Origin: Chloroflexia bacterium
GTDB lineage: Bacteria > Chloroflexota > Chloroflexia > Thermobaculales > Thermobaculaceae
Length of the DNA: 64,000 nucleotides
Reading direction: 5' to 3'
Assembly (NCBI GenBank): GCA_030446765.1
Contig: JAUJMR010000014.1
Span: 1 to 64,000, forward strand
Position numbers and translations under genes: made by a program
Notes under the pieces: model-generated
Seen by the model: the letters and a program-made list of their open reading frames with translations, nothing else
Told to the model about the DNA's origin: nothing
Databases searched by the model: none
Part shown: positions 61,933 through 64,000 of the stretch, one piece after another
Layout of the letters: every line of letters begins with the position of its first letter
Numbering within the stretch: position 1 is the first letter of the stretch

Positions 61933-63550
61933 GTGCCTCACTCCCTCGGTCGAACCAGTCCCATACGCATCTCCTTCCTCCCACACGCGCGTGAGGCCGC
62001 GATCCAAGCCGGGCAGACGGCGCTGGAGGCGGCCCATGAGGCAGACACGGTACTCGTCGCGCCGTGCGAAGGGGCGGGGCACTGCGGCAAATGTGTCGTA
62101 CGCTTCCTCATCCACGCACCCGAACCATCCCCGTGGGATGTCCTTCATCTCGATCCCGATGCGGTAGCTGAGGGTTACCGGCTAGCCTGCACGGCCCGGC
62201 CCGCGGATGACTGCATCATCTCCGTGCCCAGGCAGCCGTCCCCGATAGAGATCGGTGAGCACTCGTATCCGTACCGACTGTCACCACCGGCGCAGACTGC
62301 CCAAATCACGGCGAGCGACGCGGACGTGACGGAGGAATTGCGATCCGTACTGCCCGTCGTCGCGCTCCGCGAGACGCCACGCCGGCTGACCCTCTGCTCG
62401 ATCGGCCGCGAGTTGCGCACCGTTGAGCTGGGCTGGGATCGCACAGACCACCTCGGGGTGGCGGTAAGCGTGCACGGGGATACCGTCGAAGGTACGCTCC
62501 ACGACCTCCGCGATGGCCGCACGCTGGCCAGCGCCACTGCTGGACTTATCGGCGATTCTGGGTCCCTCGGATCTACTGCCACGGGCATAAGCTCGGCCAC
62601 TCGACGGCTGGTTCGCACATTGTGCGACGATGCCCGCGTCGCGCCTGCGGCGGTTGCGGACATCGTCGTTCTGGGGATGCCTTCGGGCACCGCAGAGCCC
62701 GACGAACGGCTGCGCTGCGCCGGGCTGGGAGAGAGTCAATCGGTCGATACGGCCGCCGCCGCCGCTGTCGCATGTGCCCCAGCCAGCGATGCGCCACTGC
62801 TCCTGCTCGGGCTGGAGCCATATCCATGGGCTCAGTGCTCCTCTGGCGGCTCGGCACGAATCGCGATAGCACCGGATGCCCGTCTGCCGCAAGGAGCTTC
62901 CTTCGTGCGACTCAGCCGTTGACCCAAGCCATAGGTCCTGGGCACACCAGCCCACGGGCGGTCCCGATGTCGGCGAGGCGACACGGGCCGGATCTTGGAA
63001 TAGCAGTAGACATGGTGGTGGAACTGCGGCGCGCCGGGCTGTTGGATCGTCGCGGTGCGCGCACAGCGCGTGTGGACGGGAGCGAGCCGCAAGACACCGA
63101 CTCGGGTCTCTATGCAGATACCTACGGAGGTAGCCGGGAAGGGCTGCGCCAGGAGCACGTTCGCGCAGTTCAGCGGCTGAGGGCGACGCTGCGCATGCTG
63201 CGGAGCGCCGTCATCGAAGGAATGGGCGTGCACGAGCGCGACCTGCAAAAGGTCGTGCTGGTCGGCCCGGAGGCGGCATCTCTCGGCTATTCCAGCTTGG
63301 CCGCGCTCGATATTGTGCGGGAGGTTTCCGCCCCCTTGTGCGCGGGTTCCCTGATGCCACTCACGTGGGCGCGCGATTGGCGCTCCTTTCGACGAGCGCG
63401 GGAGCGGAGATCGCCGCACTGGCACAGCATTCAGAGCTTATCACGTTGTCCTCAAGCGCACCCGCCTGGGCCGAGGGTCTGTACCTGGATCTCGCGGGCG
63501 ATGGCCGCGCGCTTGACGGCCCACTGCAACCGTTGCTAGACTTTCCGAGC
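61933..63550 (+). pseudogene. 2Fe-2S ferredoxin / ASKHA (RACo-like) protein with frameshifts
   Basis: The natural start is the GTG at 61933 (PHSLGRTSPIRISFLPHA), where the ferredoxin fold begins. Cluster ligands are CEGAGHCGKC and a later Cys in YRLACTARP. An ASKHA region follows (LGVAVSVHGDTVEGTLHDLR) but the frame ends at 62922. Another frame supplies IAVDMVVELRRAGLLDRRG and LQKVVLVGPEAASLGYSSLA. A third supplies ARLALLSTSAGAEIAALA towards the C-terminus. Such proteins reductively activate corrinoid enzymes. No corrinoid methyltransferase is nearby. Part of the middle may be deleted, and the exact end is unclear. Confidence 0.7.
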
Positions 63551-63623
63551 CTGAGACGGAGCGCGCGAGAACGGCCCCCGCCATTCGCTGATCGCTCCGC
63601 CCTTGGGTGCGCTGGACCAACAC

Positions 63624-63706
63624 GCCGATGTGGTGAAATGGCAGACACGCACGGCTTAGGACCGTGTGCCCGAAAGGGCGTGGGAGTTCGACTCTCCCCA
63701 TCGGCA
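63624..63706 (+). tRNA. tRNA-Leu (UAG)
   Basis: Class II cloverleaf: acceptor GCCGATG/CATCGGC, anticodon loop CTTAGGA (anticodon TAG), variable arm TGCCCGAAAGGGCG and T arm GGGAGTTCGACTCTCCC. Discriminator A; the following bases are CCCA, so CCA is not exactly encoded. Confidence 0.94.
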
Positions 63707-63862
63707 CCCATCAGCGCCCCACCGCGCCGCAGCGATCCACATTGATCCCTTCGAGTGCCCGCGATTGGCCCCACCCCCGATGGAAACGGGCAAGATGCAC
63801 TTCTCACTGCCGGACGACCCGGGTGTTGAAATAGCTTTGGGGATATGTTGCCGCCGAGGCCG

Positions 63863-64000
63863 CTAACCGGCCCTCGCCGCTAGGTCCATTTCCAGGGATG
63901 TGACCTCGACGGCGGCCCAGAACGCGTCCTCGGGGTCCCGGTGCTCATCCCCCGCACCGCTCAGGGTGATACCGCCCGCTCGCTTCGTGCCGTCAATCTC
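63863..64000 (-). CDS. C-terminal end of an unidentified protein (partial)
   Basis: Too short and without a start for the ORF track. The minus strand is open from the window edge for 45 codons (IDGTKRAGGITLSGAGDEH ... AVEVTSLEMDLAARAG) and ends at TAG. Codon use is GC3-rich and natural. No family can be named from the fragment. Confidence 0.5.
   Translation of the reverse strand, partial: EIDGTKRAGGITLSGAGDEHRDPEDAFWAAVEVTSLEMDLAARAG

Overview
The window looks like a chromosomal segment of a GC-rich bacterium of the phylum Chloroflexota, most likely near the class Thermomicrobia. This is inference from several features: the beta/beta' subunits and ribosomal proteins, an IS630-type transposase remnant, a surface protein with an acidic DDxQDD tail, a Thermomicrobia-style wing-helix/BTAD regulator, frequent GTG/TTG starts with strong GGAGG sites, and FemAB-MurJ cell-wall genes. 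No 16S gene is present to prove it.

Layout. 1-1.9 kb: two decayed genes (an acidic-tailed surface protein and an IS630 transposase). 1.9-18.1 kb: one minus-strand block of translation and transcription genes, read rpoB-rpoC-rpsL-rpsG-fusA-tuf-rpmG-secE-nusG-rplK-rplA-rplJ-rplL and ending with tRNA-Pro. rpoBC lead the block instead of following rplJL. A consensus promoter precedes rpoB and an attenuator-like hairpin precedes rplJ. 18.1-25.6 kb: a squalene/phytoene-synthase-like gene, femAB-like, murJ and trmD, then an IS-ended element carrying an SRPBCC gene that sits exactly on the ispH stop codon, then ispH and HU. 25.6-36.9 kb: mostly intact housekeeping and accessory genes (DUF1028 protein, a secreted amidase with FlgD-like repeats, an HtrA lipoprotein, two tRNA-Gly, an M20 peptidase, a two-subunit molybdenum hydroxylase, pyrD).

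37-53 kb is different: a universal-stress gene broken into duplicated pieces, a broken GNAT gene, an animal-type haem peroxidase with one frameshift, PPC and GH127 genes, an acyl-ligase/ACP/PlsC tri-domain fusion with three single-base insertions, a membrane-GAF-BTAD regulator with at least five frameshifts, an SDR with one, and an SbcD-like nuclease with two. Many lesions sit in homopolymers, so they are either real decay or consensus errors. Core genes of up to 4 kb in the same window are intact.

53-64 kb: an SbcC/YhaN-like ATPase with an internal membrane hairpin, a lipoprotein, bifunctional FTCD overlapping the end of the Maf reading region, and then a compact module: an XRE regulator with a palindrome over its own -10 box, two paralogous NfeD-like membrane proteins, and a flotillin. 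A frameshifted 2Fe-2S/ASKHA (RACo-like) gene, tRNA-Leu and the tail of an unknown gene close the window.
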